The notes: generated by a model from the sequence alone, not told the origin. DNA of 64,000 bases from Bombyx mori (GCF_030269925.1 NC_085128.1:14386501-14450500), one strand, 5' to 3'. Shown: positions 23,406 through 35,906, counted from the stretch's first letter. Program-made: numbers and translations.

Positions 23406-23711
23406 CTCTCTCATGGCAAATGGAATTTAGAGGTCATTTAAATCGAAACTCGAAGAGTAGAGTTTTTGTAAAAAATCTGTTGGGTTTGAGGCAGTACCTA
23501 CATATTGTTGGCTACCCCGTCCAGTTCAGAAAACTTAGATGAATAAAACGCCCTATCTGTTACGCCAAATATTTACAATGCACCCGTTTGCTGTAAAATT
23601 TTCTATGACTTTGTTATGGTACTAAATACAGAGCTCATTCAATACGATCCCATTAAAAACGACGCATGATTTATAATTCTTAATTCTAAGTTCTTTATTC
23701 CTACAATAATT

Positions 23712-23801
23712 CGTTTGATGACCACCCAGCTAGGTAGCCCAGTTTCCTTCATAAGACGTTTAATGACCACCTAGCTAGGTACCCCAGTTTCTTCCATAAG
23801 A
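23712..23801. repeat. 45-bp tandem duplication
   Basis: Units 23712-23756 and 23757-23801 each run cgttt.atgaccacc ... cataaga and differ at about five positions. Not associated with a known element. Confidence 0.85.
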
Positions 23802-24608
23802 AATTTACAACGAGATATATCCTCGCAATGTTTATCTCAATCGTCATAGTAGACCCAAAGCCCCTATACAATTCGCGGGCGCGCATAATTTTATACAAAA
23901 GCTCCGAACTTCTGACGTGGGAACGTAATGCTGAATTATATTTGAATAATTTTCGTCCGAACTCCGAGGAAGCTTATTAAATTCAATTTTTCTGTTTTCC
24001 CTTCGGTACTGGATGAATCGATTATCATATTTTTACTGGTTTCTTGATTTCCGGATTTACTTTCTCGTTTCGAGGGGTCCGCTGTTTGAGATTCCTGATA
24101 AAGTGATAGTAAAATATTTTATATCCATGATAGTTTTGGGCGTGTGCATTTGACGAGTCATAAAATGAGTTCAACTTGTTATGGAAAAAATCTAGATCTT
24201 AAATTGATCAAAAATCCATTATATCACAATAAAACGTTTTTAAACAACATTGAAATATGAAAATTTCTATGTATGAAATTCAACCACGGAAAAATGTTTA
24301 AACAGATTTGAATGTAATTACGCATAATGATTGTAGCGTGGATCAAAACATAGATAACTTTTGTCATAGTAAATGAAATGAATAGGGCGGCTCTGGGTAT
24401 ATTTGCTGTATTAAATGATAGAGTGCATTTGTTCATTCAAGATTTTACGTTTGAATTTACAAATCCAAGGAATTACAAGGAATGCTTTATCCCAAAAAAA
24501 TGCAACGTTTTCCATTCTTTCAGAATTACAAATGTAATATGTGTAAAAGGTTACGTCTAATGTACTGTTATTAGACTATTTTCATTCATGAAACTAAATT
24601 TAAATTAT

Positions 24609-24989
24609 TGTCACGCCGGTAAGAGTAACGCCATCTATCACCGAATAGTCGAACGAATACCGAAGGATCTAGTAGCACCTAGAACGCTCGAGAAGTACAA
24701 CGCTATCTATTGTCAGATACCGGAAATACAATACTAGAGATGTGTGGAATATTCTCGATAATTCTAGGGATGTGGTATCGGTTATGAAAGCGTAGCAGAG
24801 ATGGCACGCAGTCAGTCAGCAATCAGAACTACTAGAAGCGAAACAGCGAACGGATCACCTTAAGCGAAGCGGAAGAAGCGAATTGAGAGCTTTGTTGAGA
24901 ATGTTTGTTGAGTGTTTTAGGTGCAAATACAGCATTAGCTTGTACTTTGGTGGAACATTTTTATTTATTCCGAACCCAAGCGCGTAACA
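24609..24989 (+). mobile_element. Candidate solo LTR
   Basis: A 381-bp segment beginning tgtcacgcc and ending gcgtaaca, so it has the TG...CA ends of an LTR, with the terminal six bases inversely matched apart from one position. It is flanked on both sides by the four-base direct repeat ttat (24605-24608 and 24990-24993), as expected for integrase-mediated insertion. No internal retroviral-type domain follows. The strand is a guess. Ty3/gypsy-like by duplication size, but the family is not recognised. Confidence 0.6.
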
Positions 24990-24993
24990 TTAT

Positions 24994-27929
24994 TTTCTGG
25001 CAATAAAATAAAGGTTTGACGTGACTTATCATAAAAAAATGTTGATTATTATTATTTTTCCACCTATCTAATCGTTGGTAGCCTAAGGAACTATTCCAAC
25101 TGCTTACGAAACGGCTATTTATTCGTTAAATAGGAAACTCATAACTTCACGTTTTCGAGTTACAAAAATTGCCAATTCAACCGTCTTAAACCCAATACAC
25201 ATTCTAGGTTTTTGTGCGTCCCAGTCGGATAGGTCGTAAATCCTTAATCCGGAAAAATTGGTCGAATTCCGTCCGACGTTGGCCGGCCCACTCTCGGGAC
25301 TCAGGTTTACACTTCATTTGCTTGAAGGATAGCTTCGGATTACGCTGTTTTTTTTTTAAAACCACCAACTTAAATAATTAGAGATGCGAGCAAGATTTTG
25401 CTTCGGGCTCATCGTACTCCGGGTAATCGGGGTGGAAATTTACACATACGTTATCGAGTTGAGGGCTTCTGTTAATGAGAGCTGCCTTTTTAATGATTTT
25501 TAAGAATGAATAAGAAGAAATATAAATGTTAGAGTAGTAATTGTAATAATAACTTAAACTTGACTACATTCTCGACTATTCAAATTATGTTTTCTACTGT
25601 ATTATGGATGAAAGAATATATGTACATCCGCGATAATTACAAGTAGACTTTTTTTTGTCAAAAATATCAACCTATTTAAATATTTTTATTGAATTACCAC
25701 CTTATTATTTTTGAATTCGATATTTTAATGAGATTTTACTAATCTAAATAGTATCTTTGATGTTGTTAATACACAGCGTAATTAAAAAAAAATCCAAGCA
25801 GCCACTAAACTCTAAATCAATGATGCAACTAATTTGACGAAAAAATCTATCAAAAAACAGCAGCCTGGTCTTTTGCAGGACTATACATTCATAAACATAG
25901 TTTTGTTCTCAATATAAAATAGTACCTGTTGATGTATTCTGGAAATTATCGCACGACTACATCAGAATTATTACTTTAAGATTCCTTTGTGATTTTTTGA
26001 GAAAATTTCAAAGAATATAAATGATGTTATACCTAATTCAATTCATAAGTCCCATAGCTAAGAGGCTACTCTATCTCGTCATTTATTCTATTCCATTAAC
26101 AAGACTTAGGGACGCTAAATGCAGACTACTGAACAAAAGGCATAATTAATAGGCGAAAGCTCTTCATACTAAAAGGCGTTGAGTATTTTAATCATGGAAA
26201 CCGTAAAGCTGGTGAGTGATGGTGTTATAGAAACTTAATGTGACATAAGAATTATTATTATCGTAGAAAATTAATAAAAAAATAAAAAAAATAATGATAA
26301 ATGATGATGAATGATTATACGACCCCATATATATATGTATTACCCTGAAAATAACGGAACTCAAACATGAAGTCAAAATCTAGATTGTATTGTGTTGACA
26401 AACGCTCAAGGCTACTTGACAGAAAAAAAATAATATTTTGTCTAAAATAAGTCCTTCAAACCCAAACTTTCCCATTAATTGAAAACACTTATTTACAATT
26501 TTACAATTCTTACGATTTTTAACGAAAAATAGTACAGATAAATGATGACAAAGTACTGATTGATCTTAACGAGTCCAGTATAGTATCGGAACAGAACAGC
26601 TAACACACTATAATTCCAAAAAACATATTTTGTATTTTCATCATTGGAAACCTATACAATTATTACTAGCGATGAAATTATAATAAGATTCAAAATTCTT
26701 AGTAAAATAATGAAAATATCCGGCCAGCTTTGTAAACATAATCTGGTTTTTGAAAGCACACACTATTCCTGTATAGACAGTTAACGAATATCAACTCTAA
26801 CTTATTACTGTAAAAGTTGAAATACGTTTGCCTTCACAAGGACTTAAGAGCTTTTGTTGTCTTTCCAAATCAGATGGAAGTAAAAGGGATTCGTCATTAA
26901 CTTCAAAAACCTCCCCCCTTAATTACCTCAGGTACAGTTTTAAAGAGGATCTCGGGAAAATAAAGAGTTTTTTACTTTTTCCTTGTTATAAGAGTGCTTA
27001 CATCTGCTGGCTTTTATTTAAGCACTCTTTCCCTTACTTAAGGACCTCATTATTCATTATACTTTTCTTTCTTCTTCTCGAAACTGATATTATCTTTATC
27101 GAAATAAGATTAAATCACAGTTAGATAATTATATTGAATTATTATTACTTTTATAGAATATTCTTTAAGTTTGGATCGTGGATTCAAATAGAATTCGGCT
27201 ATTTTTCAACATAATATTGTAAATAAAACTTTTTAATGGTCTAGATAATATTTCACTATTAACTATGTAAAGAAGATAAGAATTTAAGTAGTATAAAATC
27301 TTATCTGAGTTAATTCACTTTGTCTAGAGGTTTTGAGACTAGTAAACGAATATTAATAATTTAATATTTTCACTTTTTTTCTTCAGAAAAGTTCTATTAA
27401 ATTTGGGAGATCTCTATAATTTACATATCAATAGACATATTTGATATAGATAGTAAGAAGATGCCAAAAACAACAACATCTTGAACGATGCGTGCAGAAT
27501 ATATTAATTAATACTTAGAGGTTGGTCAGTAGAAACGCGAAATCAAAAAGCTCGCAAAGCCTTTGTGCTTAATTAACAAAAAAAAATGCTTGTGTAAAGT
27601 TTTTGAGGATCCAAATTTCTAAAAGAATAAAATAAAACCAAACCATTCGGCTTCCGTGAAACAGAAATGAATCTTTGAAAACAAACGTGCATTTTCCACA
27701 GAGACCGAACGAAAATGAATGCACAATTGAACAGAGAAGTTAAAATTAAGTTTGTTTTGCCGCGTAGCAGGAAAATTGATGTTTTTCGCAATCTGTCGTG
27801 ACCAAAAAAGAAAGATGGATTTCATTATTTAAAATTAAGATTAATTGTAATGAATTAGAGCTATTGTTTTTAAGTCATTATCATACGAATGCATCGGCCA
27901 TCTTATACTTTAGGCCAGGGCTTCAGAAA
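24994..27929. other. Long stretch with no recognised gene or repeat
   Basis: About 2.9 kb of AT-rich DNA. The largest frame is 26828-27124 (+, 98 codons), with a hydrophobic C-terminal run and no start context or homology that I recognise. I treat it as chance. Confidence 0.45.
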
Positions 27930-28000
27930 TTATTTCTGCTGTGAAGCAGTAAGCATAACAGTTTGAAAGGTGCGGCGGCCATTGTAATGTAAAAACGGAG
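27930..28000 (+). mobile_element. Diverged Bm1 SINE fragment
   Basis: Weak plus-strand match to tttctgccgtgaagcagtaa through ggcagccgttgtaa. Confidence 0.4.
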
Positions 28001-28157
28001 GCTTAGAAAACTGTGACTGAGACCTAGGTATTAACGTGAACGATATATACCTTAATAATTACCTTTACCACTTCTCAAACCGATCGCCACTGGAGTAGAG
28101 TTCATCCTAACTACGTATAACCACTACATCCACGGTGTGTTTCCAGAGATCTTTTTT

Positions 28158-28972
28158 TATGATTAATATTACTGGTGGCCCCGAGGGGTTTCCAGTTTCG
28201 CCAGGACAAGTGGGCGAGCAAGGCCTCAGCCAAGAGGGTGGGATTTGCTTACATCTGACCGATCGCCTCCGAAGGAAACCTAACAACTCAAGAGCAGCTG
28301 TTTCGCGAATCAATCTACTACTAGATGCCGTTGAGAAAATTTGGCGAGAAACTCAGCGGGCTGATTCACGGGTTAAGTTGCACATCGAACTCTATGCCGA
28401 GTTCGACGAGTAGGGTTACCGGGGTCGGTAAGCCTGCTCCTAGCCTTAGAGCTGAAGGCGTCTAATGTAAGAGTCATTGGATCTAATGGATCCGTAAGGA
28501 CGTGTCTAGGGCGTCGATGGTGACTGGCTTCTGCGTGATCAGGATTCGGGGGGTAGTCAGCGGCGGCAACGAAAATGCGATTATCATGACGCACACCGCG
28601 TGAGCGAACACCACACTGGCGTAAGTCATGACGGGCCTTATGCAAGCTTTGTAAAGTGTCATCTTATATCGGAGGGACAGCGGTAGGCAGCGGCTTGGCT
28701 CTGCCCCTGGCATTGCTGAAGTCCATGGGCGACGGTAACCACTCACCAGCAGGTGGGCCGTATGCTCATCTATCTACAAGGGCAATAAAAAATAAAATAA
28801 AAAAATTTACTCCACTTACAGATCTGGGGTAAAGTTTGCCGAGAATAAGCGCGGCACGGTCGCGGACTAACTTTAAATGTGGGCGGAATATTCTGTATAC
28901 ATCCAGGGTGACACCCGGGTACTTGACCTTCCTGGCCCAAGGTATGGGTTGGCCGATGAGGGCGCTTGGAGA
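28158..28972 (-). mobile_element. Jockey-like LINE 3' end, inserted into LINE-A
   Basis: Minus-strand, 5'-truncated element whose A tail is the T run near 28152-28158. From its 5' side it encodes IGQPIPWARKVKYPGVTLD, RDRAALILGKLYP, then (after the internal insertion) LRYKMTLYKACIRPVMTYAS, then, after a deletion of roughly 60 residues and a frame change, HDNRIFVAAADYPPNPDHA and RRPRHVLTDPLDPMTL. These are C-terminal boxes of a Jockey-clade reverse transcriptase. The direct repeat agatctttttt flanks it at 28147-28157 and 28973-28983. Non-functional. Confidence 0.82.
28678..28805 (+). mobile_element. LINE-A 3' tail inserted inside the Jockey-like LINE
   Basis: agcggtaggcagcggcttgg through ggtgggccgtatgctcatct and an A-rich tail. 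It splits the Jockey-like frame between the equivalent of ICKWSK and SLRYKMTLYK. No clear target duplication. Confidence 0.82.
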
Positions 28973-29204
28973 AGATCTTTTTTGGCACGTACCATCCGAC
29001 TTTGGAATGAGCTCCCCTCTACAGTGTTTCCCGAGTGCTATGATATGTCCTTCTTCAAATGAGGCTCGTGGAGAGTACTTAATGGTAGGCAGTGGCTTAG
29101 CTCTGCTCCTGGTATTACTGATATCCATGGGCGACGGCAACTACTCACCGTCGGTGGGCCGTACGTTCGTCTGCCTACAAGGGCAATAAAATATAAAAAT
29201 AATA

Positions 29205-30535
29205 TCATTTGGGATACAAAATTAAATACGCGTCAGGAAATAAAGTGTAGTGTGATTAAACGTATCGAATTCAATACGCTTAATTCCCAATGCACGTAGG
29301 AGTTTCCATGGAATAAATTAAAAACCATTTTTCAAGTAATTCCCGAATGTGCAGCGGACGAGGTAATCTATACAAATTGTACCGACTCACGTTGATACAT
29401 TGAACGGGGATTTCGACGCGGCGCCATTTTTTGTTTACATTTATGATCGAAAATTAATATGCTATATATTCTTGATGAAATCCGATGTATCGTATTTTTA
29501 TTACTATTGTTAACTGGTTTTGTTTGTATAACTAATTTTTATTAAATTGCCGTAAAAGCTAAATGATTTTCAGTATTTTGTGAGATTTCCCTTTAAGTAT
29601 GTTAGTCAAATAAAGCTTAGATATTTTTATAGATGATTCCAAAATAGCACTAGTATGTGATAAAAATATCATTAGCATACCTATTTGATACCTAATTGAT
29701 TTAATGAGTCCGTGCGCCAAGATTGTATTATTAAGAACTAATAGTATTTAATAAGAATGGAAATGAAATCTAAGTGCATTATTGGAAGAATACTTCACCA
29801 CCAGGGCGCTATTAAAAACGTGATTCAAATACACCAATTAAATTCTCAAAGCAATGTTCAAGAATAAACCACTGGGAGCCTGTAAGACATAGATCGTAAA
29901 ACGTTTGCTATCAACTTTTACAACTATTGCCTAGCGTAGCCTTCTTCCGTCCACTCATCAACGGTCTTACCCACTGAACCTAGCGAGTCAACAAAAAAGT
30001 ACCATTCTACCAATCCAACCTAAAAGTTCGTAAATATGAAACCAGAAAATCGTGTTCGCCCACACACAATATTTTCCTCGTAAACTTGCAAGTAAATACA
30101 ACGATTTCTGTTTTTTTTTTTGTTCCTCTCACAACAAAAGACGTGTAATAAACTCTTTTCCAATATGGCCGACGGTGGATGCTGAAATAAAAGTTGGAAT
30201 AAAAAGCCGAAATGCCTCCGCGGTTCTGAAGATCGAGATCCCGAGAGGTCAGGATGAGAATATAGCAATAAAGCCGTTTGAAAAATAAACGGTCTAATTC
30301 GAAATGGGTTTCAACTGGTTACGAACATTTTGTACTGATTCTTATCTAGAATAGTGGAATCGCAATTGGAAAATTGATTGTAAGAGCTATTAAAATGTAA
30401 GTCTTCGTAAATGGTTTGTGTTTGATGAATGCGTAAAAAAAAAACTCAATCAGAAGTGAAGAAACGAGATGCGATATTACTGAAATCAAATCATCGTATC
30501 GAGGATTTTAAAATATATAAAAAAACCGGATTAAA
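29205..30535. other. No recognised gene
   Basis: AT-rich spacer. Antiparallel frames at 30020-30288 overlap and have no domain I recognise. Confidence 0.5.
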
Positions 30536-30965
30536 GTCGTCGAGGTCTAAAAGATAAGACACCCGGTGCACTCGTACCGAGCGATTCAACAGTGTTTGAA
30601 TACCGCAGCGGGTAACAATTTTTCTAAGGAAATACATACTCAACAAATACGTACTTAAGATTGACTTCTACAGTGAAGGAATAAAACATCGTGTATTAAA
30701 AATCAAACCCGTAAAATTATAATTGATGTATTGCTTGTGGTGAGAATGAGTCCACACGGTTGGGTACCACCAACCTGCCTAACTCTGCCCTGAAGCAGCG
30801 TTTCGGTTTGAAGGGTGGTACAGCCGTTCTTCTGGAAAAACTGAGACCTTTGAAGACATGTCTCAAAGAGGTTGGTGGCATTTACGTTGGAGATATGCAT
30901 GGGCTCCGGTAACTACTTAATATCGGGTGGGCCGTGAGCTCATCCACGTGTTTGCGCAATAAAAC
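30536..30965 (+). mobile_element. Bm1 SINE, near full length
   Basis: Begins aagtcgtcgaggtctaaaag, the tRNA-like head, with a degraded B box (tgtttgaatacc). It proceeds through the linker (gtattaaaaatcaaacccg), the body (cgtttcggtttgaagggtgg) and the 3' end (tcgggtgggccgtgagctc) to a short A-rich tail. Scattered changes suggest age. Confidence 0.85.
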
Positions 30966-31027
30966 AATGTAATATACTTATGGATATGTCGGAGAGAACA
31001 CAATTATTAGCATCATCGTCAGACATA

Positions 31028-31162
31028 ATTTTTTTATTTTTTTTTTATTGCTTAGATGGGTGGACGAGCTCACAGCCCACCTGGTGTTCAGTGGTTACTG
31101 GAGCCCATAGACATCCACAACGTAAATGCGCCACCCACCTTGAGATATAAGTTCTAAGGTCT
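31028..31162 (-). mobile_element. Bm1 SINE 3' part, fused to repeat E
   Basis: T run, gcttagatgggtggacgagc to gttctaaggtctc, where the SINE stops and repeat E begins with no gap. Confidence 0.85.
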
Positions 31163-31405
31163 CATCATAGGGGCGAATAGGGTGATTGAGCTTAGCAAAC
31201 GAAAACAAATAACAGTTCTTAGGACGGAGGCACCATTGTTCAAGAAGGCTGGTTGGTAAGTGTTATGGCGTCTATGCGCCTCCATTGGCTAGGCTCTGTC
31301 GTAGCATGAAGTTAGCAGAGTTCCGACGATACCGCGATCGTGCTGTCATCTCTCGGGAATAGTGCTGCGTTTCGTTTAGCTACTAAACTAATGACCGTCT
31401 CCGAC
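31163..31405 (+). repeat. Unclassified dispersed repeat E, copy 2
   Basis: Collinear with 908-1150 over 243 bases. Here its left edge abuts a truncated Bm1. The missing Bm1 remainder is not found on the right side, so E is not a simple insertion into that SINE. Confidence 0.75.
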
Positions 31406-32471
31406 AAATAATATTTTTAGTTAAAAAAGAAAACTGAGGTAGCAAAAGTCTGATATTATTATTAATACTTTGTCGTCTAAGTATTGGAAAATTTCTGGTC
31501 TTAAAGCTTGATTACCTTATGATATCGACAAACTTCGTAAACCCCAAATATAACATGGGCAATAAGGTTATCCAATTAGATGAACAAAATGAGTGAAATC
31601 AATTTAGTACCTAGTTTTATTGATAATTAAAAGTAAAGTAAGTAACTCAACAATCAAGTTTCACTCATTTATCAAAAAATCTAATCGCTTCGCAACAAGT
31701 GAAAGTCCTCGATCATTGTCTATTAAGTTCAAAAGCATCACTCGGTCGGAAATAAGCACAAAGCTATAAAGGTACTAGACAAAATAGATTTTCGTAGCGA
31801 TATTAAAATTCTAAAGAAGGCAGTAATGGAGAATACGATGTCCCTGGACTCTTTCTTATGTCTCATGTGTCTTTTGAATTTGAATAATTATACTGTCGAT
31901 GTCGACAAGCGCTTCGAGTTTAAGGGTTTTTAGGGGTCCTAGATACTATACCAAACTCGGTAAGAAAGTATCTCTCAAACTCTCAACAGACTAGTTGGGG
32001 AGCTATATCATTGGCACAGGAAGTATTCTTAGGATGTATTTGCTCGCACTATGGCCGTTTTAGACGAAACCTCTGCAACCTTGAATTGCAACCATGAACT
32101 CTTTATAGAATCAAAGAATAAACCGCTAGTTTCACCTCTGCATGCAGTCGGTATTTGTAATTGTGTTGGAATTAACATTGACATTAATGTATGTATTGCT
32201 TGTGAATATTGTGATGATATAACCTGTTGATACCCAATAACTAAATAATATATAAATACGTGCGTTAAATTTGAGGTAAATCCTCGTACCAATTAGTCTA
32301 AATAATTATGTTCCATGAAAACGTTCACGCTGAACAACAAAATTTATTACAATAAATATCAATTGTATATATTGTTGTTAGCCTATGCCTATTGGTGTCA
32401 CGAATCAATCGTGCGGTCCACTCACAAGAAGAACAGCGAATACCCAAGTGCCATCCAGACTTCAACTCTTA
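31406..32471. other. No recognised gene
   Basis: AT-rich spacer; frame 32029-32292 (-) has no recognisable domain. Confidence 0.5.
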
Positions 32472-32479
32472 GTACCAAG

Positions 32480-32928
32480 GTCAAGTTAAGTCGTCGTGGC
32501 CTAAAGGATAAGACGTCCGGTGCATTCGTGTTGAGAGATGCACCGGTGTTCGAATCCCGCAGGCGGGTACTAATTTTTCTAATGAAATATGTACTCAACA
32601 AATGTTGACGATTGACTTCCGCGGTTAAGGAATAACATCGTGTAATAAAAATCAAACCCGTAAAATTATAATTTGCGTAATTACTAGTGGTAGGACCTCT
32701 TGAGAGTCCGTGCGGGTAGGTACCACCGCCCTGCCTATTTCTGCCGTGAAGCAGTAATGCGTTTCGGTTTGAAGGCTGAGGCAGCCGTTGAAACTATACT
32801 GAAACCTCAGAACTTTGTATCTCAAGGTGGGTGGCGCATTTACGTTGTAGATGTCTATGGGCTCCAGTAACCACGTAACACCAGGTGGGCTGTGAGCACG
32901 TCCATCCAGCTAAGCAATAAAAAAAAAG
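32480..32928 (+). mobile_element. Bm1 SINE, full length with target duplication
   Basis: The best-preserved copy. It has a tRNA-like head with an A box (tggcctaaagg, 32497-32507) and a B box (gttcgaatcc, 32548-32557), an intact linker and body, and an A tail at 32917-32927. The eight-base direct repeat gtaccaag flanks it at 32472-32479 and 32929-32936. Pol III transcription from this copy is plausible because both promoter boxes are intact. Confidence 0.92.
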
Positions 32929-32936
32929 GTACCAAG

Positions 32937-33551
32937 AAAGCGCGTTGTCAAATTCAGTGGCTCCAGTTACCGATTTACATTAGAACCAGATACAGCTGAG
33001 CAGAGTGCCGCTAATCTCACACTGAATTGAGAATCAGCAATGACGTTCTAACAGCATTAGTGAAAGTCATCAAGTATTCCCTTCTAATCCAACTCGACGG
33101 ATAGAAAGATACCTTCAAAAGTGAATCGCAATCAATAATTTAGATTGAAAAAATTAGGAGGGACACGTATAAAATAGAAGACCTTTTTTTGCTTTCCGTT
33201 CGACTGATTGAAACAATTGCGTTTAATTGAAAAAGACGGTTACAAGTCCAACTAATCCAGGTTCAAGTGAAATGAATTCTCTTGTTCGCTGAATTCGTTA
33301 CTTTATTTCGAAGAACAAAATTAATTGTCTTGTCAAACGTTGTCATAAAACTTTAAATGGTACCGTAAAACGATTGATTAGTCTGCAGTTGTCCGACTTC
33401 TCTCTGAGTTTTGTTTGAAGAAGTTCTTCGTCTGTTCTTTAAAGTTATTACTAGTGTAACTATTCGAATTAATATACTGACGAAATGATTTTCTTAAGGG
33501 TTCGGTATAGAGATAGAAAATTACATTTTCACTTTTGTAAGTTTTTTTTTT
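32937..33551. other. No recognised gene
   Basis: AT-rich spacer. Confidence 0.5.
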
Positions 33552-33968
33552 GAACGAAGTTCCTTATCGGACGATGCGGAGGGGTACCCTAACCGGAAAA
33601 AAACGTCCGTAACGTAAGATTTTTATTAGTAATGAACACAGTGTACGACTTAACTTTGTAATAACGTACAAATTAGTAATACACACAGTGTACGACTTAA
33701 CTTTGTAATAACGTACAAAAAATAACATATTTTTTTATCATTAATTGACCACGATCTCAGAGCGTTCGATTGCGCAATACACTAACTCTTATGCAAACAA
33801 CCGTGAATGAAGTGTACCACAATAAGTTCGCACGTTACCGAATGACCGTGGGTTGTTGCAAAACCTCCAGTTTTATTTTCTTTATACCTCGAATAGAACT
33901 TAAAATTAATATTTTTATAATAAGGAACTTCGTTCCTATCCTGTGCCCCACGACACCACACATTTTTT
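33552..33968 (+). repeat. Unclassified repeat F, copy 2
   Basis: Left end gaacgaagttccttatcgg, right palindrome ggaacttcgttcc at 33924-33936, then acgacaccacaca as in copy 1. It carries the insertion site of the copy 1 retroposon in unoccupied form. The frame 33770-34063 is incidental. Confidence 0.65.
33625..33718. repeat. 47-bp tandem duplication inside repeat F
   Basis: Units 33625-33671 and 33672-33718 run attagtaat.. acacagtgtacgactt .. acgtacaa and differ at only a few positions. Confidence 0.88.
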
Positions 33969-34131
33969 TTAAATTATTGAAGCCTGTAGACAGTACTACA
34001 AGAGTTCTGCCGACGATCTTGGTTCATGAAATTCAAGTGTTAACTAAATTGTGGCGAATTTAGTCTCAGCAAATAAATGAACTTGATGGCAATTCATTGA
34101 TGAAATATATTTTTTATCAACGATAGAATTT

Positions 34132-34318
34132 TTTTTAAATTGCTTTGACGGGTGGACGAGCTTACAGCCCACCTGGTGTTAAGTGGTTACTGGAGTCCAT
34201 ATACATCTACAACGGCTGCGCCACTCTTCAAATCGTAACGAATTACTGCTTCACGACCGAAATCAACAGAGTGGTGGTACTTATCCGTGCGGACTCACAA
34301 GAGGTCCTACCACCAGTT
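34132..34318 (-). mobile_element. Bm1 SINE with internal deletion
   Basis: The body jumps from catatacatctacaacg directly to gctgcgccactcttc. In intact copies two acaacg hexamers lie at these points, so the segment between them has been lost. Confidence 0.82.
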
Positions 34319-34445
34319 TATTATTATTTAATTCTGCCTGTCTGATTTAAGCAATTACTAAAACACGAACGGAGATTAGCGCGTTCAACCAAACAAATAA
34401 ACTCTTCAGCTTTATGATATTAACTATAAGTATAATATTAACTAT

Positions 34446-34556
34446 AAGTCTGAAGGTGAGTGGCGGCATTCAGGTGGTGATGTCTATAGGTTCCCGTAAC
34501 CATTTATCACCAATTGAGCCGTGTTCCCGTTCACCCTTCTACAAAATAAAAAAGGT
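34446..34556 (+). mobile_element. Diverged Bm1 SINE 3' end
   Basis: ggtgagtggcggcattcag, gatgtctataggttcccgta and a short A-rich tail follow the Bm1 order with many changes. Confidence 0.55.
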
Positions 34557-34949
34557 ACCGCACACTTTCATTTTGTGGTTAAACATCGGACAACCCCAAC
34601 TGCTTGCTATATGGCGTTGTGGCCGCGCATATCAGTGTCAAAACACATCTATCCTTTTTTTTTGGAAAGAAAAAAAAACAGATAAAAATAAAAATACGTG
34701 CGCTGCGCCTACGTAAATATAACGATCCTCGATCGAACGTAAAAGAAACCTTTACGACACAGGAAACCGGTACATAAAACTTCTGTAAAAAGGGGATAGG
34801 CCTGCTTTTGAACGTTCAGACTATAAACTCAACGAAATATATACAGACGGAGAAGGTTAACGCACGAAAGTAAGTTTCGGTTTTCTACGGAACATTTAAA
34901 TATAGAGTCTGAAGAATCATAAATCAGTCATCATACAAAAATAGGATGA

Positions 34950-35325
34950 TTTTTTTTATTGCCCTTGTATGCAGAAGAGCATACGGCCCGCCTAATGGTG
35001 AGTGATTATCGTCGCCCATGGACTTCAGCAATGCCAGGGGCAGAGCCAAAACGCTGCCTACCGCTAAGCACTCTCCACAAACCTCGTTTGAAGAAGGATA
35101 TATCATAGCGCTCGGGAAACACCGTGGAGGGGAGCTCATTCCAAAGCCGGATGGTACGTGGCAAAAAAGATCTCTGGAAACGCACTGTGGATGAACGCAG
35201 TGGCTCCAAAAAAACGAGATGAAGGTATCATCTCAAACAATTCCTCAGAGCCCTCCTCATGGAACATACGGCACAATACACAGAGGGAGCCGAAGTCCCT
35301 CCGCAGACCCAGAGACTCCAAACGA
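34950..35325 (-). mobile_element. LINE-A 3' end, 5'-truncated
   Basis: T run, gcccttgtatgcagaagagc, then the antisense of the LINE-A C-terminal coding region through LGLRRDFGSLCVLCRMFH. A deletion near 35205 removes about 45 bases relative to the main copy and shifts the frame. Confidence 0.85.
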
Positions 35326-35906
35326 ATGAGAAATTCGTTCTTTTTTCGTGTTCGTCAACGCTTACAAACAATCCTATGCTTTTGCTGATGTAAAAGTGAT
35401 GGACATCAGCAAAGCTAGGACCATATTCATAGTCGCAGCCTTACGACAATACTTTTCTCAACCCTCGTTTAGAAGATACACGGAGTAGCGCCAGGGGAAT
35501 ACCGGTGTTTGCACTTAGCGTTCCACTTCGCCTTGTTTTGTAACATTTGAATATCATATTTAATGTATACTAAAAAATATACAGTAGTTGGCTATTTTTT
35601 TGCCGCACTCAAGTTTACTTGTGTATCTGTTGTTTAATCGATTAGTTTTATGTATATTCTTCGCATTAATGGTTTAAAGAATTGAGTAGTACAAAGTACA
35701 ATGATCATACAATCCTGCAGATCGAAACCGCTTTGCATTATTAAAGACAACGCAAGATATGCTAACGATATGTTTTACATTGAACGCATGCTTTTTTTGT
35801 TGTTACCATAAGGTTCAATAAGTTGGTTTTTCTGCACTTATATTATGCACTTTCGTGACAACTTCTAGCAAATGCTGTTAATATATCGACAGAGTCGGTA
35901 GCGGAT

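Larger units (their letters stand above)
28078..29197 (+). mobile_element. LINE-A 3' end, interrupted by a Jockey-like LINE
   Basis: The left part, 28078-28157, matches the LINE-A coding segment around gccaccggagtagagttc to tttccagaggtctttttt. The right part resumes at 28973 with the same bases, agatctttttt, and continues through the RTIRLWNELPSTVF box to the tail ctacaagggcaataaaa near 29190. The interruption is the minus-strand element at 28158-28972. The coding frame carries a premature stop after the FFK residues. Confidence 0.82.
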
